The notes beneath the pieces were generated by a model. That model was given only the letters and a program-made list of their open reading frames with translations, did no database searches and was not told where the DNA came from. A program made the translations under genes and the position numbers. A stretch of 64,000 bases of DNA, taken from contig NC_134030.1 in the NCBI RefSeq assembly GCF_964204645.1, forward strand, positions 12,210,278-12,274,277. The letters run 5' to 3'. This DNA is from Tubulanus polymorphus. Lineage: Eukaryota > Nemertea > Palaeonemertea > Tubulaniformes > Tubulanidae. This document shows, one piece after another, positions 11,851 to 23,672 of the stretch. Each line of letters begins with the position of its first letter. The stretch's first letter is position 1.

Positions 11851-12499
11851 ATCAGTCTTCAAATTGGTATTCATGCGCAACATAGTACTGCCGACAATTC
11901 AATTCTTTCTTTATTGACACAATTAAAATTTCACGATGAAAAATTTACTTTCACGTTTTAAAAAAATTATTTTAATTTTCTTTTACTTTCATTGGGTGCT
12001 TGCGTTAGCGGCCATTTGAAAAATCTCTGTATGAACATTTATTTTGTTCAGTTTAAATATCTAAAACTTAAAACTGCTTTTCTGAAAAATAAGTTCTGAA
12101 TTGAATTGAAGACTGGTTCCCTGTTTCTTCAAAGATCCAGGGGGCGGTAGGCTGTGGTGGCAATAAACTTTATTGGATGATCTTAGTGGAGTTTCATTTG
12201 AAGGAAATGCAACTTATTCTTGCTTAATGACTTTATTATTTTAAAAAGAAAAATCGTGGCTCCTATCTATTTTCGTGTTCGCTTCTCTTCGCCTGAAATC
12301 AGTGAAGTTAGTCACGTTTTTTCTTTCAGCTGTAAATTTTTCTATGCAAAATCATTTCAACACAATCCGATAAGTAATCTAGGCCTAGCAATTATCAACA
12401 TGATGATAGATTCCGTTAAGACACTACAATATTCAAATAACAACTATCCAAAAGCTTGCACTAACTTGGTCCACGTCTACAATAAAACCATTCCGATTC
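11851..12499. other. No gene seen
   Basis: AT-rich, with no supportable gene. Confidence 0.45.
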
Positions 12500-12655
12500 C
12501 CAGTCAACATGCGTAACATTTCATGTAACGATGTAAGACAACACCGATCTCTTAGCTCTTTAAAAAGTAATGAGTTCAAAGTTCGATTAATTCTACTACA
12601 GAAATACAAAACCACCAAGCAAGCTTTCAGTACAACCATGTCAGCAAGTCCATTT
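12500..12655 (-). pseudogene. LINE reverse-transcriptase fragment (copy also at 26373-26507)
   Basis: About 135 bp are nearly identical to 26373-26507, where the sequence directly precedes and runs into a LINE ORF2 C-terminal region on the same strand. The shared translated part includes VVLYFCSRINRTLNSLL and KELRDRCC. The nearby frame continues into unrelated sequence, so only this block survives here. Confidence 0.55.
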
Positions 12656-12830
12656 TTTGAATTTCTTTCTTGTTCAAATATTGCATCAGAGTAGTTCTAC
12701 CTCTGAATGCGATGACACACCCATCAACACACATATGTTCTTTTCCATGTGGAAGCTATTTTTCCAGGCATTTCGTTAAGCATTTATGATTCCTCGGATC
12801 TACGTCCATCTGCTCATCCATGAAACATAC
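12640..12830 (-). pseudogene. piggyBac transposase fragment (first catalytic Asp block)
   Basis: A minus-strand frame reads ICVDGCVIAFRGRTTLMQYL, which corresponds to the piggyBac block VDExMxxFRGRxxLKQYM. Upstream of it lies DPRNHKCLTKCLEK in a shifted frame. The fragment stops at a termination codon and abuts the LINE fragment. It is a different lineage from the piggyBac copies at 14-23 kb and 38-40 kb. Confidence 0.6.
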
Positions 12831-13312
12831 TAAAAAAATCAATAGGCCTCCATCCATTGGTATCAAATTTTGGTTGCCAGTGAGATTGGCATGCATAGGC
12901 CGGCAACCAGCCAGGAGCAGCAAGTTTACGGTCCTCTGTCCATTGTTGAGCCTGAACCTGAGCTGCACTCCGACGTACATGTCATGCCCGAGCCAACCAC
13001 CAATAAGTTGTTGGTGGGAGTTCAGATGAAGATTTGTCAAACATAATAAAATATTCCCCTAAATTATTAGAAAATGTGGATAGTAAAATTATGTGAAAGT
13101 TTCTATCATTGAATGGGCATGTTGTCCAACACCACGGGGTTTTGGGCTCACTCCACTGACAGTCAATGGGGAGAGAGGAAGCGATTGAGCAAGGAGGACT
13201 GTATGTGTTCTCAGACAGAAGCAAAGCAAAGGCCGGGCTGAAGCAGAAGCCATGCGAGTCACCAGGTAGAAACAGAAAATTAGCGAATCGGGGCAGAGTG
13301 TTCCCTGGTTGA

Positions 13313-13387
13313 AGCAGCAAAAGCGAGGCAGAGTCGTCGTCCTTTCCCTTGAAGCAGCAAAGCTAGGCAAAGTCGTCGTCCTGTCCC
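13313..13387. repeat. About 37-bp tandem duplication
   Basis: GAAGCAGCAAAAGCGAGGCAGAGTCGTCGTCCTTTCCC is followed at once by a second copy with four differences. Confidence 0.75.
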
Positions 13388-14006
13388 TAAATGGTCATGA
13401 AATGACTAACTGCAAGACTTTCTTCAGAGTATAGACGAGAGCGATGTATTTGGCAGAGAGACGTGCACCATCAGGCTTACAAAGATGAACTGATTTTACT
13501 GAGAATTTGCTACGGCTTTTATACAAAATTGGCTAGAAACTAATTAGAATTACAATCTGTAGAATATGGAGGTCATAGGCTTTCAAATATGGCCACCAGG
13601 GTAGCCATCCATCTTGGATTTCTTTTCACCACAATGCCTAATTCTTTATGAATTTTTTCATGTTGTGTGATCTATGGGGCAGCGAAAATGGGCTTCTCTT
13701 TTCATGTAAGGATATACAGCCCTTTTTGTGTCACCAGATAAAAATATGCTGCTAAAAATATTCCACTTTCACTGGGAGTTTATATAGGTCCAAATATCAT
13801 GTTATGTGAATTTTTTCAAATTTGGATAATTACTTCCCAAATTTGGGGATGTAGCCATTTGGCAACATTGTTCAGTGCAGGTCATAAAAAGATGTAACAA
13901 ATGACAACATTGGTCGCCTCAGCACAGAAGTACACAAATGTTATCCTAACATATTCTGTTATGCTTTATTTTTTTCAAAGTAAGTTCTTCTAACAAAATA
14001 ACATCA

Positions 14007-14294
14007 CTACTGCTTATGAAATTCAACTAAACAATTTCTTTCACCAGTGAAGCAAAGAAGAACTTGACACTTGTCACACTTTACACGAAAAAAGCCAGTC
14101 TTACAATTTCTACAACGCCCTTTTGCACAATGAGAAGGCCAATGTGCAACTGAACCATACCGTATGTCTTCAACAGGCCTAATAGCCATTGGCTTACGGA
14201 TTTTATTAGCTGGTTCTGGTGCCACGTCCAATGATGGGAGACCTCTCTTCGGAGGAACCCTGTCTGCCATCAAAAGCGCAGAGCTAATATCTAA
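14007..14294 (-). pseudogene. piggyBac A transposase, C-terminal zinc-binding end
   Basis: Minus-strand coding runs from the gypsy edge (DISSALLMADRVPPKRGLPS) through DIRYGSVAHWPSH to CRNCKTGFFRVKCDKCQVLLC and ends NCLVEFHKQ. The CxxC...CxxC...C/H pattern is the C-terminal Cys-rich DNA-binding finger of PGBD4-like piggyBac transposases. Its upstream neighbour in the same protein lies 7.4 kb to the right, beyond the inserted gypsy element. Confidence 0.85.
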
Positions 14295-14511
14295 TGTCGC
14301 AGAGCGGTATTTTCCTCCGAGTAAATTACACGTAAACTCTCAGTGAGGATTTTTTATATATATATTTATTTTCTTCCCGAACTGCGTAATTCGAAACGCG
14401 AATCAAAACGACGGGATTCCCAGGTGTGCCATTCCACTATCTCGAGTAGCTGTGCTGCGTTAACAGGGCTAACCAGTCTCCAATCTCTCCTCGTTACGGT
14501 CGAACTAACCA
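14295..14511 (-). repeat. 3' LTR of gypsy element 1
   Basis: 217 bp. In element sense it starts TGGTTAGTTCGACC and ends TGCGACA, i.e. canonical TG...CA. It pairs with 20824-21040. Confidence 0.93.
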
Positions 14512-14530
14512 CCATTTTTTTTTTAATGAA
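14512..14530 (-). other. Polypurine tract of gypsy element 1
   Basis: In element sense a run of A ending in ATGG lies directly before the 3' LTR, the expected place of the plus-strand primer. Confidence 0.65.
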
Positions 14531-14550
14531 TTGTGCAGATGATTACACGT

Positions 14551-17500
14551 TTATTTCACTACGTTCCTCCCCTGCTTAAAGAAATCAACAGAATGAATCT
14601 CAAAACTCTGAATAATATTAAGCAATGAGGTAAGTATCAAAGGATTAGAGGAAATAGATTCATCTTTAGCTATACGCATCAACATCTCTGCTCTCCGCTC
14701 CCAATCTGGGATACTCAAATTCTCCTCTTTCCCAGTAGAGATACCAGCGTTGCACATCACATAATCATCATATCTAGCTGGCACTTTCCGAGTTCTCCCT
14801 GATCTTCTAGGTGGAGTAGGTAGAGTTGACACTTCTTCCTCATCCATAGATCCATCATCGTCTCGTTCATCAGCCTCCATAGGTAAAACATGATCTGAGC
14901 CGTCACCATTTTCTATACTTTCGGCAGGTTGCAATTCTGTTGCATTCGACCCCTCCAAAACCGTGATGACAGCATCTTGACCAATCTGTTCGGGAACACG
15001 TATTGTCTCTATATCGTTTACCTTAGTGACTGGCACACGGGGCACTACTGTTTCTATCCCTACATCACCATCTCTCTCAGTAATCGTTATCGTACACCCA
15101 TCCATCTCAAGTAGAAGGTCATCCTCCTTCTCTTCTACAGTTTCTTCAGTCTGAATTTTCCCTTCTGTTTTTTTCACACGGTTAATTCCAGTTTCCCTCG
15201 ATTCAGCCTCTTTATCATCTCGTAACGGAAATGCCAAACGATAGAGTTGATTACGATGCAAAGTCGTCTGTTTTCCTGACCGGATCCCCTCAAGTTTAGA
15301 CCGGAAACTCATCGTCTTTCTGTCTAGTTACACGATACTCCTCATCGCGCCACTTACTAGATAGTTTCCCGGTAGAAGCTGGTCCGACGTTTTTAACCAG
15401 TACGAGATCACCAATTTGAATGGGACCACCGGATACCTTTTGGTCATAATACCATGCGGCTTTGTCGCCTTTCTTTTCCATTCGTTCTTTCGCAACCCTC
15501 CATGTTTCTGCTATCTCCTCCTGGATATCTTGGCCAAACTTTGTTTTCCGTTTTATCTTATCCAAACCATACACTTGGTCAAGAGGTAAAACTGGAGTAC
15601 GTCCAAACATGAGGGTGTACGGAGCAAACCCCGTAGTATCATGAGGGCTGCAGTTGTACTGCCATACTGTCGTAGAAATGTTATTCTTCCATTTGGTTTT
15701 CTGCTTCCTGTCTAAGAGTCGAAGTCTACTGAGCAGCGTGCCATTCATTCGCTCACAGCATCCATTCCCCATAGGGTGATATGGTGTCGTCCGAATTTTT
15801 TTAATCCCAAGGATTTCACACAACTCCGACATCACATTCCCCTCAAAATTCCTTCCCTGGTCGCTGTGCAACGTCTTAGGAATTCCATATCTTACGATGA
15901 AATGATCATAGATGGCACGAGCAGCTATCCGGGCATGCTGATTCCTAGTAGGGATGACGACACTAAACTTTGAATAATGATCCGTCAACACCAACAAGTT
16001 TTCATACCCATGCGATGGCTCTAACGACAGGTAATCCATTCAGAGCAGTTCAAGCGGTTCACTCGAAACTATATTCTCTAATGGAGCAATTTGGGATTTA
16101 GCTTTATGGACCGTGCATCTCTTACAACTTCCAATGTACCACTCAACATCCCTAAACATTCCAGGCCATGGGAATCTGCTATTGACAACTTCCCACGTTT
16201 TATCTCTCCCTAGATGACCTAATCTAGCGTGTGCTAGGTGGAGGATGTTACCACTTTCCTCAGGAGGTACCAGCACCTGAACCTTCTCGGCATCGTGCTC
16301 CGTCTTCCTCCTCACTACAAGATCGTTCGTCAAGCTCAAGGATAGGAAATACTTACGATATTTTTGCTCCTGACGATTTGTAGGACAGAATGGCTTCCTC
16401 TCTAACAATAATCTGTGAAGCTTCGATATGACAGGATCCTGAGACTGCATCCGTTTCAAGTCGATTCTGGAAGGCTCATCCCAATTATTCTCATCGGAAC
16501 TGTCTACTCCGGAAATCTGAGTGACTAATACACCAGAACAGAAAGCATGGATGACATCATTATCCACTTTCCTACTCAGACCGTCAGCGTCCGACATGTT
16601 TTTTCCAGGAACATAGTGCAGCTCTAAATCGTACACGGAAAGACTCTGTAGCCAGCGGTGACCGGTGGCGTCAAGTTTGGCATTTTTCAAAGCGTAAGTC
16701 AAAGGATTATTGTCTGTCTCGACTACACAATGATGACCGTACAGATAGGCGTGAAAGACATCACATGCCCATTCCAGAGCCAGAAACTCGAGCTTTGCCA
16801 CTGGATACCTGGTTTCTGATGGCTTTAAAGTTCTGCTGGCAAAACCAATCACTCGGCGCTGATCTGCTGCTCTTGATAAAGGACTGCACCAAGTCCTGCA
16901 GTTGATGCGTCCGTTCTCAGCGTGAACGGCAACGAATAGTCCGCAAAACCCAGGATAGGAGGTTAGCATAAAGTAGACTTCAACCGCTGGAATGCATCCT
17001 CCTCCAATTCCGTCAGTTTTGAGAGTGGGTGCTTGGACTTCCGACGAGTTTGTGGTATATCCTTAAGTAGGTCAGTGAGCGGCTTGGCAATCCGCGAAAA
17101 GTCTTTCACAAACCGGCGATAAAACCCAGCAAAACCCAAAAACGAACGTAACTCTGCAACAGTCTTCGGTGGTTGCCACTCCTCAATCGCTCTGGTCTTT
17201 TCTGGATCAGCCTCAATTCCTTTTTCTGATATCTTATGGCTAAGATACAGTACTTCGGTCTGCAGAAACTTACATTTAGATGGTTTCGCCTTTAATCCGG
17301 CTTTCTCGAAACGCTGGAAGACTTCATTAAGCCGTTCCATGTGCTGATCTGCTCCCTTCGAAAAAACAACGATATCGTCTATATACACCAAACAGGTTTT
17401 CAGATTTAAATCACCAAGTTTCCTCTCCATAGTTCTTTGAAACGACGCCGGGGCTCCAGTTAATCCGAAGGGCATCTTGTTAAATTCGTAGAACCCAAAA

Positions 17501-18756
17501 CCTGGTCCTACGTTGAATGCCGTTTTTTCTCGATCTCTATCCGCCATCTTTAACTGCCAGTACCCACTCTTCAAATCTATCACGGTAAACCTATCAAATT
17601 CAGATAAGTTGTTCAGCACCTCGTCGATTCGTGGTAAGCTGTACCGGTCCGGTATCGTCTTTCGGTTGAGTTCGCGATAGTCCACGCAAAAACGTAATTC
17701 CCCATTTTTCTTTCTTACAAGGACGACTGGACTTGAGTAAGGGCTGATTGAGCGACGGATAACACCCGCCTCTAACATCATTTTAAGATGTTTCCTGACT
17801 TCTTCCACCATTCCGGGCGGAACATAACGATACCGAAGGTTAATAGGTTCCTCGTCCGTCATTCGAATGGTGTGTTCAGCTATGTTGTTTGTCCCCAGAT
17901 CTAGATCGTCGAGCTCAAAGATATGCTTCCACTTAGTGAGTAGTCGTTTCAGCATGTCTTTCTCCTCATCAGTTGAAACTCCTGTCAGATCAATCGATTT
18001 AAGGAACTCCTCATTTGTAACTTCCGTACCCTTTTTTACCTCAGCCTCTTCTGAACGCGTATTGACATCGCCCGAAACAACCTCCGTGACGGGAACTATA
18101 CTGCTGATCACTGTCTTGTTCGGTATCGTCACTTTCTTCTCACTGGTATTCCTCATACGAACTGCAACTCGGCAACATCGTACATCTGGGAGTACAGACA
18201 CAGTGGGAACAACAGACAGCGATCCAGGAATCACAAGAGAGTCTCTGGACGTCATAAAACAATTAAAATTACTATTTACAGGAGATCGAACTAACCCGTG
18301 AATGGTAACCTCGGAATTTGGTTCAACATCAACACAATGGGTAGTTTTAACATAACATGTGGAACCATCAATACTTGAGTCGGGTGGAACCAACAGAACA
18401 GAACCGAAACACTTCAGCGCGTTAGTGCCCAATAACACAGGAACTCTGTCATGGTAGTCCGTAGAATTCACCACTAGAAATAACACATTTGACAAAGAAT
18501 CGTTGTATTCAACACTCAATGAACAATAACCCTGAAACGGTAAGTCGGCACCGGTAACAGTTGAAACTGAAAACCCGGGGCACAAATCATTTAAAGGATA
18601 TACAGGCACATCTTTGCCAAAATGATTCAATAAAAACTCATGCGATACTGTTGACACCATTGAACCCGAATCTATTAAACCAAAACATTCAATGCTACCT
18701 ATCTTAAGACTTACTTCATTTGGTGCTCCGATAAAGTCCGCAGTACTGAGGCTCTC
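14551..18756 (-). pseudogene. Gypsy 1 pol: protease-RT-RNase H-integrase
   Basis: Polyprotein in the -1 frame relative to the end of gag. In order: aspartic protease LIDSGSMVS (near 18660); RT with VIDLKSGYWQL, FGLTGAPASFQR and YIDD (17374-17385); RNase H around LRTDAS and ETDNNPLTY; integrase zinc domain with HARLGHLG and CKRC; integrase core with HSDQG and NGCCERMNG; a chromodomain-less tail with RSGRTRKVPARY. Lesions: an in-frame TAA at about 16963-16965, a frameshift near 16870 inside RNase H, a TGA near 16037-16039 where a Cys codon is expected, and a frameshift near 15305. All catalytic motifs remain readable, so it died recently. Confidence 0.92.
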
Positions 18757-20125
18757 TACTTGCCCGCCCGCTCGTTGCCTCCAGGAGTGGACGTCTGATC
18801 GTTTCCCTGACTCTGCTGCGGGCAGAACTTTCTAATATGTCCTTTCTGTTTGCAACCGTAGCAGATCCTTCTAGTGGTACCAACGGCTTCCGGTTATTTC
18901 CTCTCCGCCATCCAGTTCCTTCCAATTTCTCTGTTCGAGTTGCTGTCCTTAGAGCTCTTCCATATCTCGCTGCATTTTCTCGAATTGTTTCATCAGCGTC
19001 TTCAGCTGACCGAGGATATCACCCTCTGTAGAGGAAACTGAGGTCTGCTGAACCGTAGCCCTCCTGAAAACTTTCTTATCACCCGCAACATCCTCCTCTA
19101 CCTCAGACTTCGCCTTTCGCGCCTCAGTTACTAAACGGCGGAAGGAATGCGGCGGCTCCTTGAATGCTCGAATTGCCATCTTCAGCGGCAACGAGTGCAA
19201 GCCTCTCCAGAATTGCACCTTGAGAGATTCCTGGGTAATATAAGCCTTCCCAGATGGAGTTGATCTGATTTTTTGATGCGTTCTCCTCCAGTCTGGATGA
19301 CCAATCTGCTATCGACTCCGATTCTCGTTGGATTGCTTGGTGAAACTCCACCATTAATTCCTCCGCTGTGTGAACTTCCCCAAATGTAGCTTCCATCCTA
19401 TCGACTATCTCGGCGACGGTGACCAATTCGATTTCATCATACATATTAGTTAGCACACGCAATGCCGTACCCCGCAAAGATGATCGTATGATGCGTAAAC
19501 GAACTGCTTCCGATAATGACGTATCTCTCATTAACCCTCGTACTTCTTGTCGCCATTGAAGGTATGAAACCTCTCCTTTTGACTCGGATCCACTAAACTG
19601 ACCAATTCGTGGTGCTTGGATTGAGATGTTTTTCACGGCTTGGGTAGATTCTCGATAAGAAGTTGCAGCTACATCATTGACGGATTCAACCGAAGGCTTT
19701 GAAGCTGTGGTACCCGGTGCTGCATAAGACAATTCCTTCTTCACTGCTTCATGGATGTGTCCCTCCATTTTCCCTACTAATCTGCTTTTTGTTCTCGTAA
19801 GTAGGCTTGAGAATGTCTTAATCATTTCCGCCAGCTTCGTCTCTTCATCAAAAGCTTCTTTCAAAAACTCTTCGTGCGACGCATCACACCGTTTAACAGA
19901 CATAACATACTCACCCTGGCTCACCTGAACCCTCGAGCCATTCAAGCGTCGTGCATCTGAAACTGAGCGCGCATTGCTAAACGTTATAAAAATACCCCCG
20001 AGGCTAGAAGACTGGCTGGAAGCTTCGACCTTGCCACACCCGGAGAAATATTCCTCACAAAATTTAGCGGTTTCTGGAATGTCATCTAATCCCCCAATTA
20101 GGACGGACCTCTCGTATAGAGCCAT
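18756..20125 (-). pseudogene. Gypsy 1 gag with RRM-like N-terminus and CCHC knuckle
   Basis: It starts MALYERSVLIGGLDDIPE. Residues about 7-75 have the layout of an RRM-like fold (VLIGGL, then GGIFITFSNARSVSDARRLNG). Residues about 170-310 are a capsid of the PNMA/ZCCHC12 type (QWRQEVRGLMRD, IRSSLRGTALRVL, ESIADWSSRLEE). A frameshift near 19245 moves the frame to QFWRGLHSLPLKMAIRAF, then a coiled segment, then one CCHC knuckle (18822-18863, C-x2-C-x4-H-x4-C). Gag ends at the stop at 18756-18758, and pol overlaps in the -1 frame, suggesting programmed frameshifting. The RRM-like reading is an inference from pattern only. Confidence 0.85.
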
Positions 20126-20803
20126 AATATGCTTGCAGACAATAACTGTTCCAAAGCAAAATTATAAGCTTATTTAGCAAATCACATGCAAACCTAAGAA
20201 AAACAACACAAATGATAACTTAAGCATGAAACCGTAAACATACACGAATTTAAATCAAGCAAGTTAATTTAAATAAATAAGCAATAAATGATAACTGAAA
20301 TGCTTTACAGTATAATTCAGGTAATAAAATAAACTCAAATTAAAATGAATTTCAGCATAGTCATGCATAGACGAAAACACAAAATTAAATTAAATTGTCA
20401 GTGTCTCTCGGTCACCTGCACAAAATCACCACCATGCAAATTAAATTGAGTTCAGGAACTAAAGCACAGGTCGGCAGCTTGCCAACTGATAACACAAAGC
20501 AAAATCACTAATGCTACAAGCAACTAATATTCTACCATCTACCAATAAGTAGAAAATTTTCAACCACGAAATCGATGAAATTTCACTTCCAATCCCGATG
20601 GCGTTGATGATCATTTACAAGTCGACTTAACATTTCATACACTGGTACCAGATTTACGACCAATCATCACACGTCACTTCGGAAATTACAGTAGTATTCG
20701 TCATCGCAAGATCGGAGAATTCGTTATCGTAGGATCGTCGACACTGGACTGGCAGATGTCCGTGGTTGACACTTTGTTGTTGATTCGTTTCAATTTTATT
20801 CTT

Positions 20804-20821
20804 CTCCCGGACGAGCCCCCA
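20804..20821 (-). other. Primer-binding site, tRNA-Pro type
   Basis: In element sense TGGGGGCTCGTCCGGGAG lies three bases after the 5' LTR. It complements the 3' end of tRNA-Pro, the same primer used by murine leukaemia virus. The gypsy at 62.3 kb has the same site. Confidence 0.85.
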
Positions 20822-20823
20822 TA

Positions 20824-21040
20824 TGTCGCAAAGCGGTATTTTCCTCCGAGTAAATTACACGTAAACTCTCAGTGAGGATTTTTTATATATATATTTATTT
20901 TCTTCCCGAACTGCGTAATTCGAAACGCGAATCAAAACGACAGGATTCCCAGGTGTGCCATTCCACTATCTCGAGTAGCCGTGCTGCGTTAACAGGGCTA
21001 ACCTGTCTCCAATCTCTCCTCATTACGGTCGAACTAACCA
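20824..21040 (-). repeat. 5' LTR of gypsy element 1
   Basis: 217 bp, 212 of them identical to 14295-14511 by eye. It contains a TATATATATATTTATTTT stretch and an A/T-rich core. Confidence 0.93.
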
Positions 21041-21067
21041 CCGATCTATATCACCGATCCGGTCGAA

Positions 21068-21527
21068 CCTAAAGAGACGAAAATAGACAGAGTACAATAT
21101 AGTATCAACTTTATTTTCCTACATGAAATTCACCCTACATGGCTGAATTTCCTTAACAGAGTGACCATAGGATCAATACTTACAATAGTTTTCTTATATA
21201 AACACATTTGATTCATTAATTTAATTCATTATCATACGCAACAGACATGCAAAATCAATTAATTTCCATAACCATAATATTCCATATTAGAATACTCACC
21301 GACCAAACATCTATTCTAAAGAATGGTCCAGTTTCAGTCATATAAATACTTTTACCATAAGAGCACGGTCTAGCAACATTAACTCTTAGAATACAATGCA
21401 TAAATAAATATAAATCTTACCTAAAGAGACGAAAATAGACAGAGTACAATATAGTATCAACTTTATTTTCCTACATGAAATTCACCCTACATGGCTGAAT
21501 TTCCTTAACAGAGTGACAATAGGATCA
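21068..21527. repeat. About 105-bp direct duplication, copies 352 bp apart
   Basis: AAAGAGACGAAAATAGACAG through GCTGAATTTCCTTAACAGAG occurs at 21068-21172 and 21420-21527, almost identical, between the gypsy 5' LTR and the piggyBac coding part. In minus sense each copy holds AATAAAG and ends CTCTTTAG. It may be remains of a further LTR-like insertion or part of an intron. Confidence 0.8.
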
Positions 21528-21654
21528 GCAGACAGATTAGTACCTCAATTTGTCACAGAGGCGCCACAATACAGTAATACAGTTTTAACCCATTCAATCC
21601 CAATTCCATTGAGATTGACATATCAAAAATCACTCTATTACACTAACCTAAATT

Positions 21655-23146
21655 CTTTCAAAGCTTTTTGATACTTTGTTTTCAATACCTGCGCATCACG
21701 GCGAGCTAAAAACCAGGCATTGCATGTACACATATCAATTATATTGGCAAAAATTCGTTGGTAATAACGCTTAGATCTCAAGGGGGTACAGTATGGGGAA
21801 ACGGTCATATCAGCCAGATCAACACCCCCATATGCTGATTATACATTTTGACAATGTTTGGTGCAGGAATGTCCACTTTTCTTTTCTCGTTTTTGTCATA
21901 ACGCTTTACAGATCCAAGTGGTTGTATACCAGCATAATAGCTGGCTAAGATCACGTGTTTATTATCGAACCACTTCACTATGGTTACACCTGCCTTCTCA
22001 TCGGTTCGGTAATCAAATGACCCCCGGCCTTCTTTGGTCTGATATTTATCAACTTTGAGAGAACAGTTTCTCAATCTGTCTCTGCTCATTGTACCCACAG
22101 AAAATATTTCCTGCTTTTTGAGGTACTCTATGAGTTCTATACACGAAAAAAAATTACACTTTAGAGTTCTGTTTATCTTGTATACTTTTGCTTAAGACAG
22201 TAACAAACTGGGCAGACTTCCCTAGTTTCTTTTCATCATCATCATCGAAATCTACATTTCTGAACGTGGACAATCCACTGTACGGTAAGAAATCATATAA
22301 TGCCAAAAACACCAGCAATGGTGAAATATTTGAAACCCCACTGTTCAGGCTTATTTTTCACATATTGCTGCAAGTTGCCTGCTCTTGTTCCGTTGTAGGG
22401 TATCATAGTTTCATCGATAGAATACTTTCCCTCTTGATCAATTTCCAATAGTTTACTCCAAACACTGTCAAGAAGTGGACGCATTAGCAAACCTGTCCTC
22501 TGGATCAATAGCATTATTATTACAGAAATGTATACGTCTTGTGATTTATTCAAATCTCTGTAGAGACATGTGATCAGAAACTGCAGGTATACGACAGGTT
22601 TGAGACCAGTAATCACGATGCGCTGGCGATTTTAACACTCCCATTATCAACAACATCGCCAAAAAACTCTTGATTTCATCTTTGTTGGTGTTTATCGATT
22701 TACCGGTGATTTGAGTCGAATAAACATTGGTCTGTTCGACAATCATATCAGTAAGTTCTTCACTGAACAATCTGTCAAAATACACAAATGGTGTATAGAG
22801 CCCTTCGGGCTCTTCAAACTGCACATCTTTGCTTATATCTACATTTAAATGGGATTTTTACCATTTGTATGGGTATGCTTTTTTTCTTTTTTCTACTAGG
22901 AGGAACCAATTCACCATTATCACTATCATTCCTGTCATCATCGTCACCCTCAAGAGCGCCATCACCATCATTGTCATCGTCACTAGATCCATCTGTTTCA
23001 TGATCAGGAGGTTGAAATTCTTCATCTTCTCTACTGTCACTTGCTGCATCATCATCAGAAATATTTCCAGATGTAGGAACCAAAGCTCTCACTGATCTAC
23101 CATAAAATGAGCAAGTCGGAAATGCCATTATAACTGGAATGTACAA
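21655..23146 (-). pseudogene. piggyBac A transposase, N-terminal and catalytic part
   Basis: Minus-strand pieces in order: acidic N-terminus (22814-23146, SDDDNDGDGALEGDDDDRND); TPFVYFDRLFSEELTDMIVE (22546-22824); the first catalytic Asp block YSIDETMIPYNG with QWGFKYF (22293-22616); IVKWFDNKHVILAS (third Asp, 21805-22098); and GGVDLADM, then RYYQRIFANIIDMCTCNAWF down to about 21655. Frames change between blocks. The second Asp block (normally YFDNFF) near 22150 reads as a stop plus FFSC, so it appears deleted. The protein would continue in 14007-14294. Confidence 0.88.
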
Positions 23147-23672
23147 AAATTTAAGAGATTTTAATGGGATCCATTTATAAAATCAGTAAAAGTGTACAAT
23201 GACATATAAAACACATCTAAAAAGCAATATTCTAGTCATCAGAGAGATGTACATTAATATCAGTAATTTCATCTATTCTGCACATTGTTGCCATTTGGCA
23301 CAAGCAAAACGTGACTATCGAGTCCTATGTTGCCACTTGGCTACAAAGAAATTTATCGATGGATAATTTTATGATAAAAGTATTTTATTTCAAATATAGT
23401 GTTGTCTCCATGAACTTTAAGTTGTGTACAATTGAATTAGCATGTATATGTATATTTATTTTATTATTGTGACATGTAGTTATAAGTCTTCTTTACCAAC
23501 ACATAATATATACATTTCAACACTACCCAGCCCTCAACGGGCTTATAAGTCACCATTAATTAGATTTATATATAGATAAATTTAAGTGGCACTGAAAGGA
23601 CATGAACTCCTTTTACTCCAACATTGTTTAATAAAAGTTGCTTGAGTTATTTGATAGTTAGCCATTAATATT

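Larger units (their letters stand above)
14295..21040 (-). mobile_element. Ty3/gypsy LTR retrotransposon, near full length, inactive
   Basis: 6.7-kb element in minus orientation: 5' LTR (20824-21040), tRNA-Pro primer site, gag, pol (protease, RT, RNase H, integrase), long acidic C-terminal tail, purine-rich tract and 3' LTR (14295-14511). The LTRs differ at 5 of 217 positions by my count, so the insertion is moderately young. Four pol breaks and one gag frameshift disable it. It sits inside a piggyBac transposase gene. No 4-6 bp target duplication is seen at the edges. Confidence 0.92.
13851..23344 (-). mobile_element. piggyBac element A, split by an LTR retrotransposon
   Basis: The C-terminal part of a piggyBac transposase lies at 14007-14294 and the rest at 21655-23146, with a gypsy element between. 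Imperfect inverted repeats (17 of 20 bases) flank the pair: GTAGCCATTTGGCAACATTG at 13851-13870, and its inverse near 23325-23344. They are a reasonable guess for subterminal ends, but no TTAA target site is visible at either edge. Confidence 0.55.

Noticed and set aside
12756-13370. Overlapping minus-strand frames as one gene
   Set aside because: Only 12640-12830 shows piggyBac text; the remainder has duplicated GAAGCAGCAAAG words and no family signature.
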